Source: Leptolyngbya sp. BC1307 (lineage in GTDB: Bacteria; Cyanobacteriota; Cyanobacteriia; Phormidesmidales; Phormidesmidaceae). Taken from it: a stretch of 37,849 bases of DNA. Below are positions 24,400-32,567 of this stretch, piece after piece. The notes under the pieces are model-generated. The model did no database searches. It was given only the letters and a program-made list of their open reading frames with translations, and had not been told where the DNA came from. The translations under genes were made by a program, and so were the position numbers. Where the stretch lies: contig NZ_NRTA01000017.1 of the NCBI RefSeq assembly GCF_002286735.1, positions 42,656 through 80,504 on the forward strand. Reading direction: 5' to 3'. Numbering within the stretch: position 1 is the first letter of the stretch; each line of letters opens with the position of its first letter.

Positions 24400-24861
24400 A
24401 TGGCGTCGCCATTCTTTGAGTTCGAGCAAGATTTTGTGGGCTCTTTGCGCTGCATTCCGATGGTGGTACGCCATCGGTTGGATACCTGTGGCGTCAAGCT
24501 GAAGCTAGAGCACTGGAATCACCTGACTCAGGCTGAGCGTCAGGCTCTGGTGGAGTGGCCCTGCGATACGCCAGCGACGGCTCAGGCGTATGGCGATCGC
24601 CTGCAAACCCTCATCACTCAGCGCACCGGCTCACCCGCCAAAACGCTAGAAGTCTCGCCGCAGCCACCCTGGAGAAATATTGCGGCTATTCCTGCACCGG
24701 TACAAGAAAAATGCCAGGCTCATCAGGTGCCGCTGTCTGTGCAGCAGTGGGCTAGCTTGAGCGAGCTGCAGCGGTTTGCGCTAATTAAGCTCAGCCGTTC
24801 GAGTCACGAAAACCTCAACTTTGTGCCTGCCGTTCAAGAATTCGGTCTGGTCGCTGCCTGA
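24400..24861 (+). CDS. narM: nitrate reductase-associated protein NarM
   Basis: A 153-residue protein of the cyanobacterial nitrate-reductase-associated family. It opens with FFEFEQDFVGSLRCIPMVVR and HRLDTCGVKLKLEHW, then LTQAERQALVEWPCDTP and a second half with QVPLSVQQWASLSELQRFALIKLSRSSH, all typical. NarM is needed for active nitrate reductase (NarB) in Synechococcus elongatus, probably in cofactor assembly or maturation. Neither narB nor nitrate transporter genes are in the window. Upstream there is a canonical NtcA box with -10 element, in keeping with nitrogen control. Two conserved cysteines (in LRCIP and DTCG) are present. The ATG at 24400 leaves only four residues before the conserved region. 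Confidence 0.88.
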   Translation: MASPFFEFEQDFVGSLRCIPMVVRHRLDTCGVKLKLEHWNHLTQAERQALVEWPCDTPATAQAYGDRLQTLITQRTGSPAKTLEVSPQPPWRNIAAIPAPVQEKCQAHQVPLSVQQWASLSELQRFALIKLSRSSHENLNFVPAVQEFGLVAA

Positions 24862-24890
24862 CCTACTGGCCTAGCCGACTTTTGTGGCCG

Positions 24891-24909
24891 ATAGCCGCCT
24901 CCCGGCTAT
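24891..24909. other. short hairpin after narM
   Basis: ATAGCCG (24891-24897) pairs with CGGCTAT (24903-24909), loop CCTCC, 30 bases after the narM stop. There is no T-run, so a terminator role is uncertain. Confidence 0.4.
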
Positions 24910-24997
24910 ACTGCTCTAAGCAATTGCCCAGCGGCCGCTTGTCGTCTGCTGCACTTATCGCCTTTGTTGAAGCTGATTTCAGGACTGACTTGAGTCA

Positions 24998-25543
24998 ATG
25001 GCAGGATCTAGCCCTAATCCGCCGCGCCCTGCTCGCCGCCGCCGTGCGGCCAAGCCGCTTATGCCGTGGGTGCTCATCAGCATTTTGTTTTTACTCTATG
25101 TGCTGATGGGACTGCTGCTGTCTGTGCCCGCCCCGCCCTACTGGATATGGGTGCTGGTGGTCCTGGGCATACCGTTAATTGCGGTAGGTCTGAGCCAACC
25201 TGCCCTGAGCCAGTCTGCCTTGAGCCAGCAGTCGGCACGATTGCGACTGCTGACTTATCCGGGGGCGTTACTACTAGTGGTAGCGCTGGCGATCGCCGCT
25301 AACTACATCGGCAGCAACCAAGACTTCGACAACGTTCGCTTTTTCGTCGCGCTGCTAGGCTTGGTGGTGCTCACGTTACTAGCCGTCATGCTGACAGCGG
25401 CAGCGGTGGTAGTCAGCGCTCAGATCGGAGACAAACTGATACGAATCGTGGACTACCGGCAGCGTTTAACCGTCCTTATGGGTGCCGGCTTTGTCGGCGT
25501 CGGCGTTGGTGGCCTCGCCGGTTTTCTTAGCAAAACTCTTTAG
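24998..25543 (+). CDS. small polytopic membrane protein of unknown function
   Basis: A 181-residue protein. A basic N-terminus (PARRRRAAKP, residues 11-20) precedes about five membrane helices (22-43, 48-65, 86-103, 114-139, 157-176). Between helices 2 and 3 is a small repeat, LSQPALSQSALSQQ, from tandem codons. The positive-inside rule puts the N-terminus in the cytosol. I do not recognise a family. It ends 28 bases before the Hsp70-like gene on the same strand, and a 10-bp duplication spans its stop codon, so the two are probably co-transcribed. Ribosome-binding signal is weak. Confidence 0.62.
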   Translation: MAGSSPNPPRPARRRRAAKPLMPWVLISILFLLYVLMGLLLSVPAPPYWIWVLVVLGIPLIAVGLSQPALSQSALSQQSARLRLLTYPGALLLVVALAIAANYIGSNQDFDNVRFFVALLGLVVLTLLAVMLTAAAVVVSAQIGDKLIRIVDYRQRLTVLMGAGFVGVGVGGLAGFLSKTL

Positions 25544-25558
25544 TGACATTTAGTGACA
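25539..25558. repeat. 10-bp tandem duplication at a stop codon
   Basis: TTTAGTGACA occurs twice in contact (25539-25548, 25549-25558). The first copy contains the TAG stop of the membrane-protein gene. Confidence 0.8.
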
Positions 25559-25571
25559 CCCCTGTGAGGCT

Positions 25572-27182
25572 ATGTACGCCATTGATTTTGGCACCAGTAA
25601 TACGGTAGTTGCTCGTTGGAATGCGGCTACCCAAACCCCAGAGACACTCTCGCTGCCGTCTCTCTCAGCGCAGGTCAAGGCTAATCCGCCCCTGGTGCCT
25701 AGTTTGATCTATGTCGAACAGGCGGCGGCAACAGCAGATCAAGCCAAAACAGTAGCCGGGCAGCAGGTGCGTGATCGGGGGCTAGATTTAGCCAGCGACG
25801 CCCGGTTTTTTCGCAATTTTAAGCGCGGCATTGGCGCTACCGTGCAGGGATTTATCCCTGAGCTAGACGGTCAGGTGCTCTCTTTTGAGCAGGTGGGCAG
25901 CTATTTTTTGCATCAGGTAATAGGTCAGCTTAAGCAGCAAGATCCGACGCTGAATTCGCTGGTGTTTACGGTGCCCGTCGATAGCTTTGAGACCTACCGT
26001 CTCTGGCTGGGCCAGGTGTGTCAATCGCTAGAGATTGAGCAGGTACGGCTGCTAGATGAACCGACAGCGGCAGCTTTGGGTTACCAGCTAAGCGCCGAGC
26101 AGCGCACGCTCTTAGTGATAGATTTTGGCGGCGGCACTCTAGATTTTTCGCTGGTGCAGCCGACCATCTCTGTAGAGCGACCGCTTGGTTTTTTACTCAA
26201 GTGGGGTAAATCATTCTCTGCTCAGCCTGCGGGTAGCGCGCAGCAAACGGCAAAAACGGTGCGCGTATTGGCCAAAGCCGGCGAAAATCTGGGGGGTGCT
26301 GATATTGATAGATGGCTAGCCGACTATTTTGCAGAGACTCAAGCGCTGCCCATGACCGCTGTGACGCTGCGTCTGGCGGAGCGGCTGAAGATCGCCCTCT
26401 CGACTGCGCCTACTGCTGCTGAAGCTTACTTCGATGAAGAGACCCTAGACAGCTACGAACTGTCTTTAGATCGCGATCGCTTTGAGCAAATCCTCACAGA
26501 CCAAGGCTTTTTTCAGCGACTAGACAGCCGCCTGGATCAGGTGTTGCAGCAGGCTCAGCGACAGAGTCTCAGCGCTCAAGATATCGATGCGGTACTGCTG
26601 GTGGGGGGCACGGCTCAAATCCCGGCGGTACAGTCTTGGGTGGCACGCCACTTCGACGCTGACAAAATTCGCAGCGATCGCCCCTTCGAAGCCGTTGCTC
26701 AAGGCGCGCTGAGCCTGCAAACTACCCAGCTTCAAGACTTCCTCTATCACAGCTATGGCATTCGCTATTGGGATCGCCGCCGCAACGCCCACAGCTGGCA
26801 TCCCATTATTCAGGCCGGGCAGCCCTACCCAACCACCGCGCCGATTGAGATTTTTTTGGGGGCTTCTAGTGAAAAGCAACCCAGCATTGAGCTGATTTTA
26901 GGGGAAATTGGCGAAGCCCAAATCGATACTGAAGTCTATTTTGAAGGCGATCAGCTGGTTACCCGTCAGGCCAGCAGCAGCGGCGATCTTCAGGTGCAGG
27001 CGCTCAATGATCGCGAAGGTGCCCGGACAATCGCTAACCTGACGCCGCCGGGTTTTCCGGGTAGCGATCGCGTCCGCATCCTCTTCAGCATCGACACCGA
27101 CCGATTTCTCAGAATGACCGTAGAAGACCTACTGACCTCAGAAACCCTGATGGACAATCAGGTCGTCGTTCAGCTGAGCTAG
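25572..27182 (+). CDS. Hsp70-family (DnaK-like) ATPase, short form
   Basis: A 536-residue Hsp70-like protein. The actin/Hsp70 nucleotide-binding domain is complete: phosphate 1 IDFGTSNT (4-11), DEPTAAALGY (162-171), phosphate 2 IDFGGGTLD (183-191), GGADID (241-246) and the adenosine motif VLLVGGTAQIPAV (341-353). The C-terminal ~150 residues resemble a beta-type substrate-binding region (QPYPTTAPIEIFLG, DRVRILFSIDTDRFLRMTVED), but the helical lid and the EEVD-like tail of DnaK are missing. Such short Hsp70s are common extra copies in cyanobacteria; clients are unknown. The linker is unlike the DnaK DVLLLD motif, so interdomain coupling may differ. The preceding small membrane protein, 28 bases upstream, may be a partner. 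GAGG lies just before the ATG. Confidence 0.9.
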   Translation: MYAIDFGTSNTVVARWNAATQTPETLSLPSLSAQVKANPPLVPSLIYVEQAAATADQAKTVAGQQVRDRGLDLASDARFFRNFKRGIGATVQGFIPELDGQVLSFEQVGSYFLHQVIGQLKQQDPTLNSLVFTVPVDSFETYRLWLGQVCQSLEIEQVRLLDEPTAAALGYQLSAEQRTLLVIDFGGGTLDFSLVQPTISVERPLGFLLKWGKSFSAQPAGSAQQTAKTVRVLAKAGENLGGADIDRWLADYFAETQALPMTAVTLRLAERLKIALSTAPTAAEAYFDEETLDSYELSLDRDRFEQILTDQGFFQRLDSRLDQVLQQAQRQSLSAQDIDAVLLVGGTAQIPAVQSWVARHFDADKIRSDRPFEAVAQGALSLQTTQLQDFLYHSYGIRYWDRRRNAHSWHPIIQAGQPYPTTAPIEIFLGASSEKQPSIELILGEIGEAQIDTEVYFEGDQLVTRQASSSGDLQVQALNDREGARTIANLTPPGFPGSDRVRILFSIDTDRFLRMTVEDLLTSETLMDNQVVVQLS

Positions 27183-27202
27183 CCCCGCTTGCGCTTGCCG
27201 CC

Positions 27203-27892
27203 CTAAGGATCAGAATCGTCAAAGAGGATTCCCTGGTCTTTAGTCTCACCGTCAGGGTTCGACAGCTCGTCCAGCGCTTCCTGACCAGCCTTGTTCGCGT
27301 CGGCCTGTACCCGAGTAACGATGAATACCTGCGTAGTAATCAAGACCACCATAAAGAGAATGCCAGAGACCAAAAAGCTCAGCCGCTGAGAGGGAATGCT
27401 CTGACCCAGTGCATAGAGGGCAATGCCGAAAACCGCTGAGACAAAGAGCTTGGAGGTCAGCAGCATCGAAGGAGCTGACCAGCATAACGCGACTAAAATC
27501 GAGGTGAAATAAAACGCTAGCAGCAGCAGATGAATCCGCTTGGCGTAGATCGCCTTCAGGCTCACAGAGGAACGTGCAAATGGCAAGGCAGCCGGATTAC
27601 TGAGCGCGGTGACTGCATCGACCAGCAGATAGGCCAGCGGGCCAGCGGCGCAGACCAGATAGACAAACCAAGGGGCCGGTCTGAGCATGAGACTACCCAG
27701 GTCGTTAGTTCCTTCGACGACGCCCACAGCGCTGTTGAAGAGCAGGCCCATCAGCAGCGATATCCCGAGCAAAACAATGTCAACCATCAGCGACTGCCAG
27801 ATTGCCGAAACACCTGTGATCTGCTGAGGAGACGATGCGTTCGCAGCTGGCTCAGCCGGTATGTCTACAGTGGAGGGAGGAGAATACCTCAT
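27203..27892 (-). CDS. polytopic membrane protein of unknown function
   Basis: A 229-residue protein starting MRYSPPSTVDIPAEP. A polar N-terminus is followed by about five membrane helices (35-53, 75-93, 119-138, 145-165, 170-192) and an acidic C-terminal tail (ELSNPDGETKDQ, FDDSDP). I set the start at the ATG at 27892, with GAGG within GGAGGGAGG mapped on the other strand only, so the ribosome-binding site is not informative. The frame is open upstream to 28066, but those residues are non-hydrophobic and unlike a natural N-terminus. No family is recognised. It converges with the Hsp70-like gene (20 bases between stops). Confidence 0.58.
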   Translation of the reverse strand: MRYSPPSTVDIPAEPAANASSPQQITGVSAIWQSLMVDIVLLGISLLMGLLFNSAVGVVEGTNDLGSLMLRPAPWFVYLVCAAGPLAYLLVDAVTALSNPAALPFARSSVSLKAIYAKRIHLLLLAFYFTSILVALCWSAPSMLLTSKLFVSAVFGIALYALGQSIPSQRLSFLVSGILFMVVLITTQVFIVTRVQADANKAGQEALDELSNPDGETKDQGILFDDSDP

Positions 27893-28370
27893 GACTTGGG
27901 TACCAATTTGTAAATTAAATTTTGAACCAGGGTGACGCACAGAGAAAAAAGCCTTACAGCGGCATGTCTTTGTGGAGTAGATAACGAACCCAAGATGCGC
28001 GATCTTCAAAAAATCCAGAGTGCCCACTGAAAATGCTGAGTCGAATCTCGAAGCTACCGCGATCATGCTTGATGAATAGCAGTATCGCAGTATCTAGGTA
28101 GGTATGCTGGAATAGGTTCTCAGGTTTACAGAGACTATACGATTTTAGATGGGAAATTACTGTGATCTTCTTCTTAGCTCGTAGTGAACTTTTTATTTTG
28201 GCAATCTAGATATCTCAGGCCAGTGTTTTTACGCAGGCTGGTGCCATATCCCTTAACCCACTGCTGTCAGCGAGCGAGGCCGGCAAGGTAAACTGCAAGC
28301 TGGCAGGGCCAGCAAAAATTGCTCAAGCTGCCTGAACTGAGACCTGTTAGATCTGGAGCGTGCCGCATCT
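27893..28370. other. 478-base divergent region before speA
   Basis: Promoters for the membrane protein (leftward) and speA (rightward) should lie here. The middle (28080-28220) is AT-rich. I see no RNA gene, riboswitch or strong repeat. Confidence 0.35.
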
Positions 28371-30377
28371 GTGAACTCAACCTATACGCCTGCAAATTCT
28401 GCCGCTGGGGCTGCTGATACTCAGCGCGATCGCTCAGACCACCCAGAAGCTAACCCCACTGCCGCGCCAGCAGGATGGACCGTGGAAGACAGTGAAGAAC
28501 TCTACCGGATTAGAGGCTGGGGAGAGCCTTACTTTGCGATTAACGCGGCGGGCAATATTACGGTGTCGCCTCAGGGCGATCGCGGCGGCTCTTTAGACCT
28601 GCACAAGCTGGTAACCGGACTTAAGCAGCGAGATTTTCAGCTGCCGGTGCTGATTCGTTTCTCAGAGATTTTGGCAGACCGCCTAGAGCGGATTAACGCC
28701 TGCTTTGCCAAGGCGATCACCCGCTACAGCTATGAAGGGATTTATCAGGGCGTCTTCCCGGTTAAGTGCAATCAGCAGCGGCACATTGTCGAAGACCTGG
28801 TGCGCTTTGGCAAAGCCTATCAGTTTGGCCTGGAAGCGGGTACTAAGCCCGAGCTGATGATCGCCCTGGCCAGCCTGGATACGCCTGGCGCGCTGATTAT
28901 CTGCAACGGCTACAAAGACGACTCTTATATTGAGACGGCCATGCTGGGCCAGCGCCTGGGGCAAAAGACCATCATCGTGCTAGAGCAGGTAGAAGAGGTT
29001 GAGGTGGCGATCGCAGCCAGCCGTCGTTTGGGCATTCAGCCTGTTCTCGGCGTCAGGGCCAAGCTAGCGGCTAAAGGCTCAGGTCGCTGGGGAGACAGCG
29101 CTGGCGACCGGGCTAAATTTGGTCTGAGCATTCCAGAAATTGTCGCGGTGATTGAAAAGCTCAAGGCTGCTGACATGCTCTCTAGTCTGGAACTGCTGCA
29201 CTTTCACATCGGCTCTCAGGTATCGGCCATCAGCGTGATTAAAGACGCGCTGCGCGAAGCCTGCCAAATCTATGTAGAACTGGTTGAGCTAGGCGCGCCG
29301 ATGGGCTATCTCGATGTCGGCGGTGGCCTCGGCGTTGACTACGATGGCTCTAAAACCAGCTCCCAGGGATCAAAAAACTACAGCATTCAAAACTATGCCA
29401 ATGATGTGGTCTCCGAGGTCAAAGATGTTTGCACCGCTCGGGAAGTAACCATGCCGACTTTGGTGAGCGAAAGCGGTCGGGCGATCGCCTCTCATCAATC
29501 CGTCCTCGTTTTTGACGTGCTCGGTACCAGCGAAGCCAGCTACAGCAGCCCTCAGCCCTACCAGACGGGCGAGCACAGACTGGTGCGCGAGCTTTGGGAA
29601 ATATACACCAGCGTCAACGCTGAAAACTATCAAGAAGTCTTTCACGACGCCGTAGAATTCAAGCAAAAAGCCGCCAGCCTGTTTAATTTTAGCTATCTGC
29701 GCCTGGCTGAGCGTGCCCGCATCGAAAGGCTGTACTGGGCCTGCTGCCAGAAGATTGTCACCCTGCTGCGCCAGCAAGACTACGTCCCTGACGAGCTAGA
29801 GCACCTCGAACAGAGCATGGCCTCTATCTACTACATCAACCTCTCTTTATTTCAGTCGGCCTTAGATAGCTGGGCGATTGAGCAGCTCTTTCCTATTTTG
29901 CCGATCCACCGCCTCGGTGAAGAACCCACCCAGAGAGGCACCCTGGCTGATCTCACCTGTGACAGCGATGGCAAAATCGCCCGCTTCATTGGCAAAAAAG
30001 GTCAAAAAGAGGTTTTAGAGCTGCACACCCTGCAAGCTGGAGAACCCTACTACCTGGGGATGTTTCTAGTCGGTGCTTATCAAGAAACGCTCGGCAACCT
30101 GCACAACCTGTTTGGCCATACGAACACCGTCCACATTCACCTGGCCTCAAAAGCCAAAACGCAGCAGGGCTACACCATTGAACATGTCGTACGCGGTAAC
30201 ACCACCAATGAAGTGCTGCAGCAGGTACAGTACGACCCGGAAACCATGGTTGAGCAAATTCGGCGGCGCTCTGAGCAAGCCCTGCAATCGGGACAGATCA
30301 CCCTCGAAGAAGCGCGTAAGCTCATGGCTAACTATAAAGCTGGCATGGATCGCTACACCTATTTAGCGGAGCCCTAA
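28371..30377 (+). CDS. speA: biosynthetic arginine decarboxylase
   Basis: A 668-residue PLP-dependent arginine decarboxylase that makes agmatine for polyamine synthesis. The PLP lysine is K132 in FPVKCNQ. Other fold-III landmarks are FGLEAGTKPEL, HFHIGSQ, YLDVGGGLGVDYDGS and LVSESGRAI. The C-terminal domain carries the GxFLVGAYQE motif (MFLVGAYQETLGNLHNLFG). Start is GTG at 28371; the first ~33 residues are low-complexity and contain a HIP1 octamer in the DNA, and GGAG lies further upstream than ideal. Length matches the bacterial SpeA class. No polyamine genes are adjacent. Confidence 0.96.
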   Translation: MNSTYTPANSAAGAADTQRDRSDHPEANPTAAPAGWTVEDSEELYRIRGWGEPYFAINAAGNITVSPQGDRGGSLDLHKLVTGLKQRDFQLPVLIRFSEILADRLERINACFAKAITRYSYEGIYQGVFPVKCNQQRHIVEDLVRFGKAYQFGLEAGTKPELMIALASLDTPGALIICNGYKDDSYIETAMLGQRLGQKTIIVLEQVEEVEVAIAASRRLGIQPVLGVRAKLAAKGSGRWGDSAGDRAKFGLSIPEIVAVIEKLKAADMLSSLELLHFHIGSQVSAISVIKDALREACQIYVELVELGAPMGYLDVGGGLGVDYDGSKTSSQGSKNYSIQNYANDVVSEVKDVCTAREVTMPTLVSESGRAIASHQSVLVFDVLGTSEASYSSPQPYQTGEHRLVRELWEIYTSVNAENYQEVFHDAVEFKQKAASLFNFSYLRLAERARIERLYWACCQKIVTLLRQQDYVPDELEHLEQSMASIYYINLSLFQSALDSWAIEQLFPILPIHRLGEEPTQRGTLADLTCDSDGKIARFIGKKGQKEVLELHTLQAGEPYYLGMFLVGAYQETLGNLHNLFGHTNTVHIHLASKAKTQQGYTIEHVVRGNTTNEVLQQVQYDPETMVEQIRRRSEQALQSGQITLEEARKLMANYKAGMDRYTYLAEP

Positions 30378-30396
30378 TTTTTATTTCCTAACCAGT

Positions 30397-31029
30397 CTAA
30401 GGGTGAACTTTCACGAAATCTCTTAATTGCTTCAGTACGCATAAGACGTGATAGAGGTCATTACCGCGATTGAGCAATGAAAACAAATTGGACGTAGCAT
30501 ATTGAGGCGTCTCACCTCGAACTAGCTTGAGGAACAGAAACTCGCTGCCATTCAAGATAACTCCAAAAGTGGGTTTCTGATCATCGGGTGCTGCCAGCAT
30601 GTAGGCCAAGGTTTGAGGAATCGCTTTAGTCACCGAGAATTCTGAATTCTTAGCCTCAATAGTCGTCACCCATAGCTGGCCTTGAATAACCACTACATCA
30701 ATGCATCCCTGGATAATGTCACCTTCGTCCTCTGCTGAAACTCTAATATTTGTCTCACCATCCACGCGAAAAGGTGGCTCATAAAAGCCTGCCAGATCTA
30801 ATAAAGGTGAGAGGATTACCATCTTCACAATGCTCTCCATGACCGGATATTCCAGCAGGTAGAGATAGTTGCGCTTGATCCGGTCAAGGGTACGCCGTTC
30901 TGCTGCCGTAGCTTCGGGTAAACCTTCTCTCCATTCTAAAAAGAATGACTCATCCTGCGATCGCTGCAGTCCAAACGTTGTCTTCAGGTCGTGTAGCTTA
31001 ATTTTTCTAGCAGCTATAGTTTGAGCCAT
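30397..31029 (-). CDS. PD-(D/E)XK nuclease-like protein of a common cyanobacterial family
   Basis: A 210-residue protein belonging to a family that is very abundant in cyanobacteria and often named restriction endonuclease subunit R. The family landmarks are present: MAQTIAARKIKLHDLKTTFG, RIKRNYLYLLEYPVMES, KMVILSPLLDLAGFY, and a nuclease-like core GCIDVVVIQGQLWVTTIEAKNSEF with D..(10-15)..E-x-K. FGVILNGSEFLFLKL and SLLNRGNDLYHVLCVLKQL follow. The family's true activity is not established to my knowledge. No methylase or specificity subunit is adjacent, so a classic restriction system is not supported. It starts at 31029, about 120 bases after the MATE stop, separated by two hairpins. Confidence 0.76.
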   Translation of the reverse strand: MAQTIAARKIKLHDLKTTFGLQRSQDESFFLEWREGLPEATAAERRTLDRIKRNYLYLLEYPVMESIVKMVILSPLLDLAGFYEPPFRVDGETNIRVSAEDEGDIIQGCIDVVVIQGQLWVTTIEAKNSEFSVTKAIPQTLAYMLAAPDDQKPTFGVILNGSEFLFLKLVRGETPQYATSNLFSLLNRGNDLYHVLCVLKQLRDFVKVHP

Positions 31030-31085
31030 GTAGCCTTTGGTGACCGTAAGCGTCGTGGTTTCAGATGAGCGCGAAGACTCTCTAG

Positions 31086-31149
31086 TCAGTTTAATTCAAA
31101 CTGATTGGACAACGAGGTGACGCAATCAAAGGCAGCACTGCCTTTGATT
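31086..31149. other. two hairpins between the MATE gene and the nuclease-like gene
   Basis: TCAGTTT/AAACTGA (31086-31092 with 31098-31104, five-base loop) and AATCAAAGGCAG/CTGCCTTTGATT (31124-31135 with 31138-31149). The second, a near-perfect palindrome, overlaps the MATE stop codon. Neither has a U-tract; they may protect or terminate the MATE transcript. Confidence 0.6.
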
Positions 31150-32518
31150 ACCGCGTCATGCGATGGAAACGCCAGACAAAAATCACCCCGGCTACGGCGA
31201 TCCCGGTATACTGACCGATCCACAGGCCCACCGCGCCCCACCCTACCCAAAAGCAGAGGGCATAGCCGCTAGTGAGCCCAATGCCCCAAAACGCGATCGC
31301 GCTCATCAGCATCGGCACGCGGGTATCTTGCAAGCCATAGAGCGCACTCATCGTCACCCGCTGCACGCCGTCAATCACCTGCGCGGTGACAGCAATCAGC
31401 AGTAGACTCATCGCCAGGTCAATCACGGGCGCATTTTGTGGGGCCTGCAAGTCGATAAATAGGCCAATGATAGATCGGCGGTAGATGACCAGGGCGATCG
31501 CCTCTACAAACAACGTCAAAGCAGCGATGGCGATCGCCACATACCCCGCCCGCCGTGCCCCGCTCAAATCGCCTTTACCCAGGCACAAACCCACTCGCGC
31601 CGTCACAGCATAAGACATACCCAGCGGCACCATAAACAGCAGCGCCATCGTCTGAAAGGCAATCTGGTGAGCAGCTAGCACCTCAGTACCCAGACTGCCC
31701 GCCATGTAAGAGACCGCCGCAAACATGCCAATCTCCAAGACCAGGGTGATCGCAATCGGCAGGCCAATCGCCATCAGCCGCCGCAAAACACCGATATCTA
31801 GCCGCTGCCACTGTCGCCAAAAGCGGTGGCGGCGCAGTTGCTCCTGGCGCAAAATGTAGACCAAAAACAGCCCAAACATCAGCCAAAGACTGAGACTGCT
31901 GCCCAACCCCAAACCCGCTAACCCCAAGCGCGGAAACCCTAACTTGCCAAAGCCGAGGACGTAGTTACCGGCAATATTGCACAGCGTCCCGATCATGACG
32001 ATCACCGTCACCACATTCGCCAGCGAAAAGGCCGAAACATAGCCCCGCAGCATAGCAAACCCCAGCGCCGGGAAAACCCCCGCCGAAATCCAAAGAAAGT
32101 ATTGCTGAGCCAGCTGAACAACCGCTTCTGGCTGCTGTAACCCTCTCAATATGGGGCCCGTTTGCCAGAGCACCGTCATCAGCGGCAGAGTTAGCAACAG
32201 CGATAGCCAAAACCCCTGCCGCGCCAAATGCTCAATTCGACCTTTTTGGTTTGCGCCATAGGCTTCAGCCGCCAGTACCCCCACCGACATGACAAAGCCG
32301 CTGATAACTGTAAGCATCAGCTGAAAAGTGCTCGATGCCAGCCCGCCTGCTGCCAGGGTTTCCGTGCTCAAGTGGCCCATCATAATGGTGTCAACAAACC
32401 CCACCGAAAACTGAGCTAGCTGCGCGATCGCCAGCGGCACCGCCAGATTTAAAAAGGCGCGGATCTCTATCACCACTGCAGATTTAGCCGCTTCAGACTG
32501 AAGCGATCGCCAGTTCAT
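31148..32518 (-). CDS. MATE-family efflux transporter
   Basis: A 456-residue multidrug and toxin extrusion transporter with 12 predicted membrane helices in two bundles. The N-terminal motif LAVPLAIAQLAQFSVGFVDTIMMGHLS is characteristic of NorM-type MATEs. These exchange cationic or other organic compounds for Na+ or H+; the substrate is unknown. I chose the ATG at 32518 because AGGA lies eight bases upstream; the open frame further up adds 24 polar residues and overlaps the ggt stop. It follows ggt by 49 bases on the same strand and is probably in the same transcript. Confidence 0.93.
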   Translation of the reverse strand: MNWRSLQSEAAKSAVVIEIRAFLNLAVPLAIAQLAQFSVGFVDTIMMGHLSTETLAAGGLASSTFQLMLTVISGFVMSVGVLAAEAYGANQKGRIEHLARQGFWLSLLLTLPLMTVLWQTGPILRGLQQPEAVVQLAQQYFLWISAGVFPALGFAMLRGYVSAFSLANVVTVIVMIGTLCNIAGNYVLGFGKLGFPRLGLAGLGLGSSLSLWLMFGLFLVYILRQEQLRRHRFWRQWQRLDIGVLRRLMAIGLPIAITLVLEIGMFAAVSYMAGSLGTEVLAAHQIAFQTMALLFMVPLGMSYAVTARVGLCLGKGDLSGARRAGYVAIAIAALTLFVEAIALVIYRRSIIGLFIDLQAPQNAPVIDLAMSLLLIAVTAQVIDGVQRVTMSALYGLQDTRVPMLMSAIAFWGIGLTSGYALCFWVGWGAVGLWIGQYTGIAVAGVIFVWRFHRMTR

Positions 32519-32567
32519 GACGCTATTCCTATTGCTTGCTGAAAGTTTCCTATTTGAAATCGCTTGC

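Noticed and set aside
30397-31029. restriction-modification system
   Set aside because: The nuclease-like gene has no methylase, specificity or helicase partner; the family occurs in many copies in cyanobacteria without them.
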